DNA from: Lenzites betulinus
Lineage: Eukaryota > Basidiomycota > Agaricomycetes > Polyporales > Polyporaceae
Direction of reading: 5' to 3'
DNA length: 64,000 nucleotides
Assembly: GCA_022264855.1 (NCBI GenBank)
Contig: JABYQU010000001.1
Coordinates: 744,001-808,000 of the forward strand
How positions within the stretch are numbered: the first letter of the stretch is position 1; the number at the start of each line of letters is the position of its first letter. The position numbers were made by a program, and so were the translations under genes. Shown here one piece after another: positions 1-10,646 of this stretch. A model generated the notes under the pieces. That model was not told the DNA's origin. It saw nothing but the letters and a program-made list of their open reading frames with translations, and ran no database searches.

Positions 1-322
1 CGCGTCAGTGGCTGTGCCAAACGGCGCCTATTTGGCCTTAAACCACCGAAGTTGCAACTACCGCTATTTATTACACCTAGAAAGTTGCAATAACTGTTGT
101 ATACAACTCCGTCTCCCGCTCGCTCTGGCCGACCTTGCAGCCCTCGGTATTACCTGGTCAACCCAGTACCACCCCTACCAAATGTCCCGAAAAGCCGGCC
201 AACCAGCGAGGCTGATCACCATCATGCTACGAAATGGTACGTCAGGAGCATATCGCTATGCGCGCGTTTCTTACCTTCATGTGCGGCGTACAGGGTCCAT
301 CTATTTCACGTGAGTTTCACGA

Positions 323-881
323 ATGTCGAGCGTCGCAGGGAGCGTGCGCAGGACTGACGCCGGCGGCTCTCTGCAAAGGGCGGTCACCCTCATGAACATG
401 ACGGAGCTCGTGCTTGGCTTGAGTGAAGTGCGTCGACTAGTTCCACCACAGCTGACATTCTGTGTACTTGCATGGTTACGTGCGGATGCTCTGCAGACGC
501 TTGGTCGCAATGAAGGCATCACGTGGGGCGGCAGCATCCTGGTCTTCTTCATCAACCCGTACGTTGTCGACTCTTTCGGTGGACAAGCTCTCACTTGCTC
601 GCTCGCTCCAAATCTTCTCGCGTGAACGCCGATTTCTCACGCGCGAGAACAGGCTCATATCGATCCTCGTTCTGCACTTCCTGAGCGACCTCCGCCGCGC
701 GGCGTACTTACAGGCCCACCAACAGACGCTGTCTTCCTTAGACACTGGCACGCTCGAGTTCAAAATGATCGGCTCGATCTTGTCCACACTCCCTGCACCC
801 GGCGAGGTCGCCGCCTTCCAATTTTCGGACTACGACACCAACTCATCCCTTGGAGATGAGCACGCCTCAAGGGGACGGTAA
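323..881 (+). pseudogene. possible 3' remnant of a fungal DUF6533-like membrane protein gene
   Basis: The reading frame ending with the stop at 881 carries a segment (about 650-870) reading RLISILVLHFLSDLRR, then a serine-rich acidic tail. This resembles the cytoplasmic C-terminus of the multi-pass DUF6533-type proteins common in Agaricomycetes (typical wording: SILISRFLLDLR). An acceptor-like AG lies just before it at about 651. The upstream hydrophobic piece near 525-558 ends at a GTACGT donor-like site, but no transmembrane array of the expected kind is visible further upstream. The rest of the gene is either beyond the left edge or lost. The family link rests on one short motif and is weak. 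Function unknown. Confidence 0.25.
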
Positions 882-1253
882 GAATTTCACGTGATGCAGT
901 TGTGATCCTCTGTCTCTTCGTCTGTTGCAGTGTGTGTCGTTGTGTGTTATGTAGACTGATAGAGGGTGTAACATACGCAGTTCTAGTCCGCTCAGGGGCA
1001 ACATGTAAGCCCCACTTCTTCAAGTCGCAGCCTGTACTCTCAAGTATTCTCTTTCTACGTCATATTTTGGTTCCTCATGTTTAGACACGTGCTCGTCGCG
1101 TCGCGTCGCAAGCCAGCGCTTATCAGCCACCGGTGGCGTCGCGACGTCCCCTAACTACTCCTCGAACCTAACCAACCTGTAGGGAACCCGTTGGTGCAAC
1201 ATAGCACAGGAAGTATCCGGAATCCAAGAGTATGTAGTATATCTCAACATGTG
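882..1253. other. intergenic, no gene recognised
   Basis: No open frame with coding character was found between the putative remnant and the F-box copy A promoter. A GTCGCGTCGCGTCGC-type short GTCGC iteration lies near 1090-1110. Confidence 0.5.
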
Positions 1254-1254
1254 A

Positions 1255-1312
1255 GCCGCGGTGAGATCAAGCGACCCAGCCGAAGTGCAGCACAGCCCCG
1301 GGCGCGATATAT
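1255..1312 (+). promoter_or_regulatory. promoter segment of F-box copy A (same + orientation as in copy B)
   Basis: About 55 bases beginning CCGCGGTGAGATC and ending CGCGATAT are shared with 19659-19706. In copy A the block runs straight into a TATA-like ATATATATTA (about 1307-1316), 57 bases before the ATG at 1373. The copy A version has a small extra insertion (ACCCAGCC). A short perfect hairpin, CTTCTC-TTG-GAGAAG, lies between this block and the start codon (about 1325-1339). Confidence 0.55.
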
Positions 1313-1319
1313 ATTAACG

Positions 1320-2763
1320 ACAGCTTCTCTTGGAGAAGTGAATGCATGTTGCCTCTTACCTCTTACTCTATCATGGACACTCTTCCTCTAGAGACTGCGC
1401 AGCGGATCTTGGAGCTCGCATGCACCGACGGAGGAGCCACAGGCCATGCGCTCTCGCTTGTATCCAAGGACTTCCGCGCCATCGCACGCAAGACGCGCTT
1501 TCACTCCGTCGCCCTCGTCGCCAGCCCCCGTCGTCTCCAGGCCTTCGTCACGCTGTACGAGCATGAGTGCGATGCGGCGCGGGGAGACAAACCCCACATC
1601 CGACACCTGCATGTGACGTTCCCCCGCATACCCCCGCCGAGCTCGCGCGGGCCGTCTACACGCGGCCCCGGCCGTTCGCTCTCGCCGCACAGGACGGCGA
1701 CGACGACGGTCGTCGACCCGGAGCCGACGCCTTCTGCCTCTGTCGCAGCTGTCTCCACTGTCAGCACCTCCACCGCTGAACTCATTCCCATCCCCCGCCT
1801 CCAGCCTCTTGTCGGTGAGGACGCGCCGGTCATGCTGCGCTCCCGTCGTCAGCCTGCCGACGAGGACTCCGAGGAGCCCGACCCGGCCGCATCGCCAGAG
1901 TACCTCCACGCCGCAGAGACGCTCTTCCGCCTCGCCACACCGGATCTCATCACCCTCGCCGTGCAGTGCGGGTTCTCCGCCGGCGGCGACCTCGTCCTGC
2001 CCGCCATCCACAGCCCGTTCCCGCGCCTGCGCGAGCTGGCGTTCGTGGGGATATCCGACATCCGCACGCTCCTCAGCCCGCAGCTCGTCGCGGCCGACGG
2101 CGCACCGCAGCCCGTGCTCTTCCCCGCGGTGACGCACCTCTCGCTCGCCCCGCCCGGCCGGCTCTGGCAACACGACCCCTCGCTCGCGTTCTGGTCCGCG
2201 GCCGCCCCGCGCGTGAGGCACCTGAGCGTCGCCGACGCGAAAGGCTGGGCAAGGGACCTCGCAGCTGCAGTTGGCGTGCGCGTCCACCGGGAGCCGCTGC
2301 CGCGCCTCTCGCCCAGCGCGCGCAGGGCGCGCGGTCCCGCGCGGGAGCCTGACGAGCCTCCACCGCCGCCGACGTGGCCGAGCGTGCGAGAGCCTGACGA
2401 GCCTCCGCTGCCGCCGACGTGGCCGAGTGTGCGCCGCCTGCTGCTGCAGCCGGGCCCAGGGCCCATCGGGGCGCGCTGCGGGAACGCGTGGGAGTACCAC
2501 AATGCGCGGGTCGAGGTGCTGACGCAGATTCAGCGCGGGGCCGCGGGCGCGGGGGTCGAAGTTGCGCTCCTGCCTGCGCCGAAGGTGCTTCGCTGCCTGC
2601 CTGACTTTTACGCCTCGGTGCGCAGTGGGTGGCTTGCGCGTGTGGAGGACGACGGTGATGATGTGGGATGCTGGGCAGCGATGTGAATCGCCTTGGAGAG
2701 TGCGCCCGTGCCGTCGGCCAGTGGCTTGACCGACATGAGATATCAGTGATCATGTAGTACTAA
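1320..2763 (+). repeat. left arm of 1.4 kb inverted repeat (F-box copy A)
   Basis: This arm is the inverted counterpart of 18252-19657. Similarity covers the leader (GGAGAAGTRAATGCATGTTGCC), the whole coding region, and about 75 bases after the stop. It fades after TGTAGTACTA near 2757-2763. The differences are scattered substitutions and whole-codon indels only. The pair flanks roughly 15.5 kb. Confidence 0.85.
1373..2686 (+). CDS. F-box-like protein, copy A
   Basis: Single-exon gene of 437 codons. The start is taken at MDTLPLETAQ because copy B and copy C keep the same boundary; an upstream in-frame ATG at 1346 would add nine residues. Residues 1-50 form an F-box-like helix set (LPLETAQRILELAC, then ALSLVSKDFRAIARKTRF), typical of the expanded Agaricomycete F-box-like families. 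Such proteins are inferred to recruit substrates to SCF ubiquitin ligases. The middle is a Pro/Ser/Thr linker (about 85-160). The remainder has leucine-rich stretches of the LRR-like kind, for example LTHLSLA and PRVRHLSV. A 15-codon unit, REPDEPP(P/L)PPTWPSV, is present twice at about 2343-2432 but once in copy B. The stop is followed by sequence shared with copy B. Confidence 0.8.
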   Translation: MDTLPLETAQRILELACTDGGATGHALSLVSKDFRAIARKTRFHSVALVASPRRLQAFVTLYEHECDAARGDKPHIRHLHVTFPRIPPPSSRGPSTRGPGRSLSPHRTATTTVVDPEPTPSASVAAVSTVSTSTAELIPIPRLQPLVGEDAPVMLRSRRQPADEDSEEPDPAASPEYLHAAETLFRLATPDLITLAVQCGFSAGGDLVLPAIHSPFPRLRELAFVGISDIRTLLSPQLVAADGAPQPVLFPAVTHLSLAPPGRLWQHDPSLAFWSAAAPRVRHLSVADAKGWARDLAAAVGVRVHREPLPRLSPSARRARGPAREPDEPPPPPTWPSVREPDEPPLPPTWPSVRRLLLQPGPGPIGARCGNAWEYHNARVEVLTQIQRGAAGAGVEVALLPAPKVLRCLPDFYASVRSGWLARVEDDGDDVGCWAAM

Positions 2764-3413
2764 ACAACTTACTTTCACCAAGGTTGATCTGCTGGCACAC
2801 CGTAGCAGTGTAAATTAAACCGTGCAATGCGGCATATTATAGCTTCTCATGTTGTGGAAAGCCGGACAGCCCCGTTATGAGCTAGGTGCGTTTTCTGCAC
2901 CTTGCAATGATTGGAGTATTCGCAATATTGAGAAATTTCGCAACCTGGGCGGGTTCTTCTAGCACTCTCCCGCGACTATGAAATATTGCAATCAGTCTAA
3001 ACGTGAAAGAGCATAGCTCCTTCCAAACGCCTACAGTCTTCTGCGTGTTGGCTGTATGGGCGAAAATGGGGGCAGGTCACCTTCGGAACGCGACGTGCTC
3101 CATTGCACATGCGCGAAACCCTGGATTTAGAGACCTCACAGGAGGTTCTAAGCTAGCATACGCTGGCTGGGGGACCACTGCTATGCTAGGTTTTCACCGG
3201 TGCCAGCTTTGAAGGGGTGTACTAGTTCACCACGGCGTCTACTGAACTTGCCTGCCAGATGCGGACGGTGCTGCGCCACAAGACCGGCGCTTAAATGTAC
3301 CCCAGCTTGCACTCGACGACCACTGCTAGCCACTGCTCAAACGGACTGCTTGTTGTTCTTTACCGCCTACTCTCTGTGGCCTCCTATTCTATCGTACATC
3401 TCGCTTTCATAAT
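2764..3413. other. intergenic between F-box copy A and RPB3
   Basis: No convincing coding sequence. AT-richer stretch to about 3000, then the presumed RPB3 promoter. No clear TATA box. A pyrimidine-rich stretch just before the RPB3 ATG (about 3340-3410) is the likely transcription start region. Confidence 0.5.
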
Positions 3414-5013
3414 ATGCAGAACTCTGGAGATGCAGAGCCCATAGTTCGCATACGCGAGCTGAAGAAAAACTCGGTGAACTTCACGCTGCAGAATGTTGAC
3501 CTCGCGTCCGTGCCGACTCTCAGCCTATCGGCGAGTCCCAAGGCTGACAGAACCGTCTGTGCAGATTCGCAAACTCGCTGAGGAGGGTGATGATCGCGGA
3601 CATACCCACAGTCGGTGAGTCTTTGGGTGCGCGTCCGGACATGTGTGCGTGCTTACGGAGCAATGGCTACGCGTCGTCCGCGCAGCGATTGACATGGTGG
3701 AAATTGAGGCGAACACGACCGTCCTCCCCGACGAGTTCATCGCGCACCGGCTGGGTATGATTCCGCTAGTCAGCACGGACTGCGACGAAGCGATGCGGTA
3801 TACGCGGGTGCGTCTTCCTCTTCCTGCGAGTGCCCGGGAAACCCAACGTCCTTTTCCCCGTTGTCGTGCAGGACTGCACATGCGAGGTCCGGTGTCAGTA
3901 CTGTGCAATAGAGCTTGTGCTGAACGCCTCGTGCTCCGAGGGCGGGAAGACAATGAACATCACAAGCGACATGCTGACCGTCGTGCCCACCACGCGGTCG
4001 GGTTTCGGTGGCTTTGACGCGGACGCGGACGGCAGCGAAGAACTCGCCAAGCGAGTGGAGAATTTTGGACATCCCATCGGGCAGGGTGCGCTATCTTACA
4101 TATCCTATATCCTTGCCATCCGCTCAGGCCCAGTTTGTTGCCCCCAGGGGATCCCCTTACGCCGCCCATCCTCATCTGCAAAATCCGTAAGGGCCAGGAA
4201 CTGCGCATACGGTGTATAGCCAAAAAGGTATGCCTCTACTCCACTTTCGTAATATTAAAACACGACACTGAAAGCGACCTCCCCATCCGCCAGGGTATCG
4301 CGAAAGAGCACGCAAAGTGGTCTCCGTGTGCGGCCGTCGGGTTCGAGTACGACCCGCACAACAAGCTACGGCACACGTCCTACTGGTTCGAGTACGACGC
4401 TCGTGCGGAGTGGCCGATGAGCGAGAACGCGAAGGAGGAGGAGCCTCCGCGCGACGACCTCCCGTTCGACTACAACTCGAAGCCGGAGAAGTTCTACATG
4501 GACGTCGAGACGGACGGCAGCCTCGGCCCACAGGAGGTCGTCATGAAGGTGGGTGCACCTCCACTCTGCCGTCGCGCAGTCGCGCGCGTATGTGGCCCGC
4601 CCTCCTGACCCATTTCACAGGGCCTGCAGGAGCTCCAGACGAAGCTCGCGAACCTCATCCTAGGGCTCAAGGGCGACCCGCCAGAGGCCGACGGCTTCCA
4701 GAACGGCGGTGCGCCACTCGGCGGCGCGGTGAACGGCGGCGGGCCACCCGCGGCTGCCGCATGGGGTGCGCCTACTGGTGGATGGAGCCCAGTACGCCCC
4801 GGGGGAGGTGCTGGCGGGGGTGGCGGCGGCTGGGGAAGCCCGTCCCGGAACGCCGGTGGTGGAGGCGCATGGGGCACCAGCCCTGCGGCACCGAGTGGAG
4901 GCTGGGGTGCCCCAGCAGGCGGCAGCGGCAGCGGCGCGGCGCCTGGATGGGGAAGCCCCGCGGCTGCAGGCTGGGGAAGCCCGACGCAGCAGCAAAACGG
5001 GTGGAACGTCTAG
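3414..5013 (+). CDS. RPB3: RNA polymerase II subunit RPB3
   Basis: Core Pol II subunit that dimerises with RPB11 through its alpha-like fold and nucleates enzyme assembly. Seven exons are predicted: 3414-3505, 3565-3614, 3686-3807, 3872-4085, 4148-4227, 4294-4548, 4621-5013, all joined by GT-AG introns in phase, giving 401 residues. Recognisable blocks are [46 protein letters not shown], the zinc-binding [29 protein letters not shown] and EHAKW...[15 protein letters not shown]. These follow fungal and animal RPB3 throughout. The N-terminal 300 residues match the usual family length. Beyond about residue 305 there is an extra Gly/Ala/Pro tail with eight tryptophans in GW or WG context, absent from the yeast protein. 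It converges with the channel gene downstream, with 307 bases between stops. Confidence 0.95.
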
Positions 5014-5320
5014 ATTCTCGCGCTCCGGCCCTCGCTGTATTCTACGTTGCTGTGTGTATTTTGTATTGACGCGTCTAGTTGTCCCTCCGGGGGAACTGTA
5101 CAGGCTGTGTGCGGAGCATTGTGAGAGCGGTCGCTGGTCCGCGTATGCAAGACGTAACAATACTGTCCAGGAGCACGCAAAACGTTTCGTAACATATATC
5201 GGCAGGTCCAAAACAGGGAGCACGACACACAACCACGGACACACAACCAAAGCAAAAAGCGAATAACAATATATGCTACACTGACAGGGACGCTGATGAC
5301 GTCCACTGCATGTACGCCGA

Positions 5321-8300
5321 TCATGGCGCGAAGGTCTGCTGATTGCGGGGCGTCATCAGCTCGATCTCCTCCATGGCCTGCAGCTGCTGCTGCCGCTGCA
5401 CCGGCACCGCGTGCGCGCTCGTAGACGGCATCGGGATCGAGGGGGTAGGGATGGGGGTAGACACGGGCGGTTCCGCGGGCATGCGCGGGCGCGTCATATA
5501 CAGCTGGTCGTTCTCGTCGAAGACATCCTGCGACGGGTCGACTGCAATCCATGCCGTCAGCATCCCTGAGGGGAAAACGGGGGCTTGGTACGCACCTATG
5601 GCATTCTTCGGGTCCGTGAACGCCCACTGCGCCGTCGGGATGTGCATCTCGTGCAGGGTCCCGGGCGTCGGCATGGGTGGGGGCGCGCCGCGCGCGGCCT
5701 CCTCCGTCCGGAGCACCTCCTCGTATGGCACGAGCGTGTACTTTGCGGGGCCGGAAGTGGCGTTCGGGTTTCCGGCTGGGCCGTAGACCTTCACCTTGTC
5801 CATGGACGACTTGAGCGCGCAGATCCACTTGTTGCGGCGTTGTGCTGTGAAGAGGGGGGCAGCATCAGTATGGGGGCCAGTGAGGAGAGAGCGGGTGGCT
5901 AACCGACCTTTGAGGGTGCCTTGCTGCCAGTTGCTCTTGTACTTGATGTCCGCACGGAGGGTCATCTTCTCCTGACCGGGAATATCTGTGTAGTTCCGTA
6001 GCGTGAGCTGAGAACGCTTGGACGCTACTCCAGACTGGTTGGAGAGGCTGACGTACCCACGACATAGACATCGAAGACTGGCTGGAAGTCCCGACGCTCG
6101 TTCTTGAGAAACGCGATCATGACCTCGCGCAGCCTCTCAATTTGCTCAAACGACGTCCCAAATGCCTATCGTTCGCCATGATCAGAACTTTGTTCACCAG
6201 CGCACAGAACTGTGCTACCAGGCAGCGCTTACCACATCGAACTCGAACGATTCAGACATCTGCGGACCAAAACAGTCATTCAGCGCGCACAGCCACGCCG
6301 CACGACACAACAACGCACCTGCGGGCTCCGGCGGATGTTGTGAATCAGCTGTGTGCTCATCCACACGTTCGGCGCCTGCACCTGGCACGAGTTGGAATCG
6401 AGGAAGACGGTGCTGAGCAGACGCATCTCCTTCACGGTGTACGTCTTGTCCCCGACCGTGATGCGGTCGCCCACGTCGTATGGGTGCTTGATGAACAGGA
6501 AGATGATGCTCGTGAGCACCTCCGCGAGGCTGCCGCCGATGAGCCAGCTCAGACCTGGAGGCATGCGCGGCGGTGTGTGAGCGTGAGTGGGAGGGAAGAG
6601 GGCGGCAGGGAGGCAGACGTACCGAGGACAAGGGTTCCGGCGCTGGTGATCAGTGTGGCTAGTTGCGCTTCCTAGAAATATTTTAAGATGAATGACCTTG
6701 ATGACGAGCGAAACAATTGACATACCAGGGCCACCGCAAAGATGAGGATGACAATGACGAAATAGACACTCATCAAGATATTGTCCAAACGGCCGACAGC
6801 GCTGTCCAAGTCGCGCATCGAGTGCTCGATAGACAGTTGCTCGCGATGCAGTTCCCTAAATATGCGGTTCAAGACGCAACCGTGACCCAGGCAAGTCTGG
6901 TTGACTCACATGCACGCCATCTCGACCTCGTCACGGGTCGCATCTCCATTCAGGTCCTTGTCGAAGATCGCAAACGCAGCGTCCGCTTCCTCCCTGCTGC
7001 GGAAGAAGCGCTCGATGTCCTCGACCTGGAGGTGCTCTGCCCCCGGGCGCGCGAACGAGTAGAACAGCCGGCGCGCAAGCTGCAGCGACCGTATTGGCAT
7101 AACACTCTGCGGCGACCAAACCAGGTACAACTCACCAGACGCGACTTGTTCGCGGACTCGAGCGCGGTCTTCACCATCGCCGGGGGAGAGTTCGGCTGCA
7201 GCAGCGACGTGCCCGCGATCTCAGATGCGACCGTGCCGAGCACGGTTGTCGTCGTCGTGGCCGCATGGCGCACGCCCTTGAGCGCCTTCTTGAACACCTT
7301 TTGCGGGTTGAAGACCGTCTTGTGCTTCTGCTCCGTCGTACTCGCGCCGTCGCGCAGCGTGTCCGAGCGCCACGGGATGTCCGTCGAGTGCTGGTAGAGC
7401 ATCACCAACACGCGCACCGCGAACTTCTGCTCTGCGATGCGGTCTGTATGGGTATGTGTCAGTGTGAGCGCGCATGTAATATACCGGGAAACGGGACGTA
7501 CCAGCATAGGAGCGCTCGTGAAACTTGCCCGCAATGAACTGGATCGCGAGCTTCTCGGCAAATAGCACACAAGCGGAGAGCATTAGCGCGAATAGCAGCT
7601 TGCTCAAGGTGTCGATAGCTTGCTGGGACGTGGCGTCGGTCGTCTGCTGCGTATGGTTGATAAGCGGCTGATATGACACGAAAATCAGAATCGTCCACGC
7701 TGCGAATGCAGCATATCTGCATGCGAACTATGAGCGGATGTGGGTTAACATGCCAGCCTGTCGTGACGTTACTGACCGGTGGAGGACTTCAATCCATTCA
7801 ATGTACTTCCGGGCGTTGACAATGATGACACCAATGGTGTTCCGTAGAAACGGTGGCAGGACCATGCTATGCATGGAGACCGTCTGTCAAGAACGCGCTT
7901 GTGCGAGGGTAGCAAACGACCTACGCGATAGCAAGACATGCCCACCAGCCTGTACGAAGTCAGCCTCTCGCATGATGCACAGGATGCAGAAATGCACGCA
8001 CCGACCCATACGACACTGAACCAGATGCTCCAGAACAAAAGTTTAATGCCATAGACCTGTCACACATTCAGCGTGAGACCAGCGGAAGAAGAGCGGACGT
8101 GCGCACCCTTGTGTCCGGGTACTTCGTGAAGCCAAGGATGCCAGGGATCCATAGCAGCGCGAGGACCGGGATGATGAATAGTGTCCACCGGGTCACGATC
8201 GACACATTCAACAGATAGTTGTAAAGCTTCGAGAGCTATCGAGTCGGGGTGCATCAGCATCGCTCACACATAGTACACTCCGGGTCTCCCACCCTACGCC

Positions 8301-8805
8301 AGAGCGCAGAGCAGTACTCGATGCATACCTTGTTTTTCGGCACGTCCCCATCTGCGAATGCGAGGTGCGCGTGGCTCGCATTGCGCGAATCGAACTGCTC
8401 GTACCCGTGTTCGAACTTGCGCACGCCCGCGAGGAGATCCCAGCTCCCGCCGCGGCTCAGCCCGCCACCGCTGCGTCCGTGTGCCGTCGGGAACCCGCCC
8501 GTTTCGTCCGCCTCGGGCATCCCCATCCCCGTCGGCATTCCGCTGCCTGCCCGCCCGCCGCCGATGGGGTACGTCTGTGCGCGCGCAGCGTCGTACTGGC
8601 GGAAAGACTGGTCCATCGTCTCCTGGTCCCCGTGGTGCGGAAGCCCGCTTGTGGGCTGCGTCGTCGACAAGAGCGGGCGTGACTGCTGGGGCGGGTAGGC
8701 GAGCGGTGGCGGGGAGCGGTCGTCTGCAAAGGGCGATCCGCTCGAGTAGGATTCGTCCCGGTCGTGGTGCGCAGCACCGCCGTACGAGCGTCCGTCCGCA
8801 GACAT
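5321..8805 (-). CDS. Msy-type mechanosensitive (MscS-family) ion channel with EF-hand
   Basis: Fungal MscS-like channel of the Msy1/Msy2 class, which in fission yeast acts in ER membranes to control calcium on hypo-osmotic shock. Exon 1 (8329-8805) starts MSADGRSYGG and encodes a Pro/Ser/Gly-rich cytosolic N-terminus. About ten introns follow. Hydrophobic segments include TLFIIPVLALLWIPGILGF (about 8170), LLFWSIWFSVVWVG (about 8020), a segment near 7850, YAAFAAWTILIFVSYQ (about 7690) and LLFALMLSACVLFAEKLAI (about 7580). One EF-hand, AAFAIFDKDLNGDATRDEVE (about 6920-6980), keeps the acidic loop positions. Next come another membrane helix (about 6730-6790) and the MscS pore/beta region, SWLIGGSLAEVLTSIIFLFI then KHPYDVGDRITVGDKTYTV (about 6440-6550). 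The Pro-rich cytoplasmic tail ends at 5321. The reading frame looks intact. Not all splice sites were resolved. Confidence 0.9.
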
Positions 8806-10646
8806 CTTCTATCTGGTTGCCGTTGGCGTCGTCGGACAGTGGGGTGAGAACGATGTGGCAGCGAGAGCGCTGATGTGTGGGCTACGTATATGTACACGAG
8901 CGCGATCTCAGAAGGGACGAGATGGCCGAAGAGCGTAGCGGCGGGTCGCGAAGATCGGAGTACTAACGGCAGGTACAAGAATTTCAAGTTGAAGACAAGA
9001 CAAGACGGAGCGTGTGAGCAGCAAAGCACCGACAGCGACGGCGGGTCAAGACAAGAGACGTGGCAGCATGCAGCGTCAGAGACAAACACAGACCCTAGAA
9101 TGTTTCGCTGCTCAGAGGCGCAGTTTTAGCAAAGTGAATCCAGGGCAGAACGATGAAGCTTTGAAGGACGGGCGGGGCGGACCCTGGCGGACCCTCGAGC
9201 GGCAGAGCGGTTCTGCCAAGCTGTGTCGCGCAGAGCGGCAATTATCGTCAACGGCACCGCTCGATCACTTCGCCGGTCCACCCGCGGCCCGCTTCGACGC
9301 CATCGACTGCCGCAGCCGCGGGTGCGCACGCGGCGAGCCTGTACGCGAACTTGTACGGCAAACCGAGCCCAAAGGGAGTTTCCAAAACACGTCGGAGGGG
9401 GATATTTTGAAGGAATATCTGCTAGACTGAGCATCCTTGCACCATGTGCCATGCTAAAAAAACGATCTTCTTGGAGCCGCACGCCCTTCAAGTCTCTTCT
9501 TGGGAATTGATACGCGAGTGGGCTCAGCATTCGAAAAGAGTACAGAGCGCGAAGAAGCAATAAGAACAACTTGAAGGACTCAGAGGACTCGAGAAGAAGG
9601 GGGAGGTGCTGTTGATCGAGAGACAGCTCGTCGTTATATGCGTCCCGGCGCGTAAGGCTGCTTCTTTCCTAGCTCCGCATAGCGCACCCAGTGACGAGCT
9701 TGGGTCGACAGCGGCGGAGCTATTTCAGAAGACACTCTTGCCTAGGTACATACCGCGAAGACGTCAGTAAGTACTTACGTGACTTCTGGCCAGCAGTACT
9801 TACACTAACTCCAAGTCCGAGGAGTACCTAGTACTATTAGATATCGTTACGGATGTGATCCCGGACGTTTTCTCGCGGCGCTTATATGTGCATTGCAATT
9901 AATTGGACCTCTTCAGAGCTCTCACTACGACCTATTACGACTTGCTTTTACACTCGTTGATCAAAGCCTCAAGTGTCTATCTTGGGTATTACATCAACTC
10001 TCAACATAACCAATGAATCTATCATGGCTTGCACTGTGAGACGAAAGTTAGGGTGCGTTCAGCAGGCTGTAAGAATTGGCCCACTTCAAGTTCTGGTGCG
10101 CGATCTTCTCTACTAGTATGGGGACAAAGATCTCAGATTGAGTCTTTCAACATTTGACAGGATACAAACTGCTTCCACAAACGGCCGTTTCTTGCCGCTG
10201 AACGCACCCTCACGCTAGTCCTACTGCAATCATTGGCCCAATTCAGGACCGTCACGCCCGCGTCCACGCTTACAAAAGCCTTCACATCATGTACAGGACG
10301 CCTGCGGTCACATTCTCTCCGATAGATACGGCGTACAAAGTACAAAGTACTCAAGTTACGGAAGCGTCAACCACTGCGCGGCGGGTCTCGGCGCGAATAC
10401 TGTCACTCGTGCCTGACCCACTGGTGTACGCTGGCCCTGGTCGATAGCTCCCATCGACCCTTGTGCGGCCCTAGGACAGGACCGCACCCACGCTTGCCCT
10501 TCGATGCGTTACTCGGCGCCCCCTGTCAAGAAGGCAGTACCCTTGGGCGACTATATGACTTCAGAGGACGCCGGACCGTGTGTCCACCATAAAAACCTAG
10601 GACATGGACTGCCTGCCGTATCCCCAGTACCCAACCAACCGCTGGC
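8806..10646. other. 1.8 kb intergenic region, no gene recognised
   Basis: The first few hundred bases should hold the channel promoter (CT-rich on the minus strand to about 9100). No frame shows coding character. A palindromic GTAAGTACTTAC lies near 9767-9778. A short inverted-repeat element sits at 10050-10211 and is listed separately. Confidence 0.5.
10050..10211. mobile_element. MITE-like inverted-repeat element (about 162 bp)
   Basis: The ends are 14 bp perfect inverted repeats, AGGGTGCGTTCAGC at 10050-10063 and its reverse complement at 10198-10211, extended by a further near-match (RGGC). There is no coding capacity inside. The flanking trinucleotides TTA/TCA are only an approximate target duplication. 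The terminal GGGTGCGTT is reminiscent of hAT or PIF-Harbinger termini, but the superfamily cannot be assigned from one copy. Confidence 0.5.

Noticed and set aside
1388..2500. 370-codon minus-strand frame opposite F-box copy A
   Set aside because: Arg/Gly-rich shadow of a GC-rich coding region. The same shadow appears opposite copy B (18294-19439).
4128..4147. Nearer acceptor (GCTCAG at 4127) for RPB3 intron 4
   Set aside because: It puts the next exon out of frame. The CCCCAG at 4147 restores [16 protein letters not shown] in frame.
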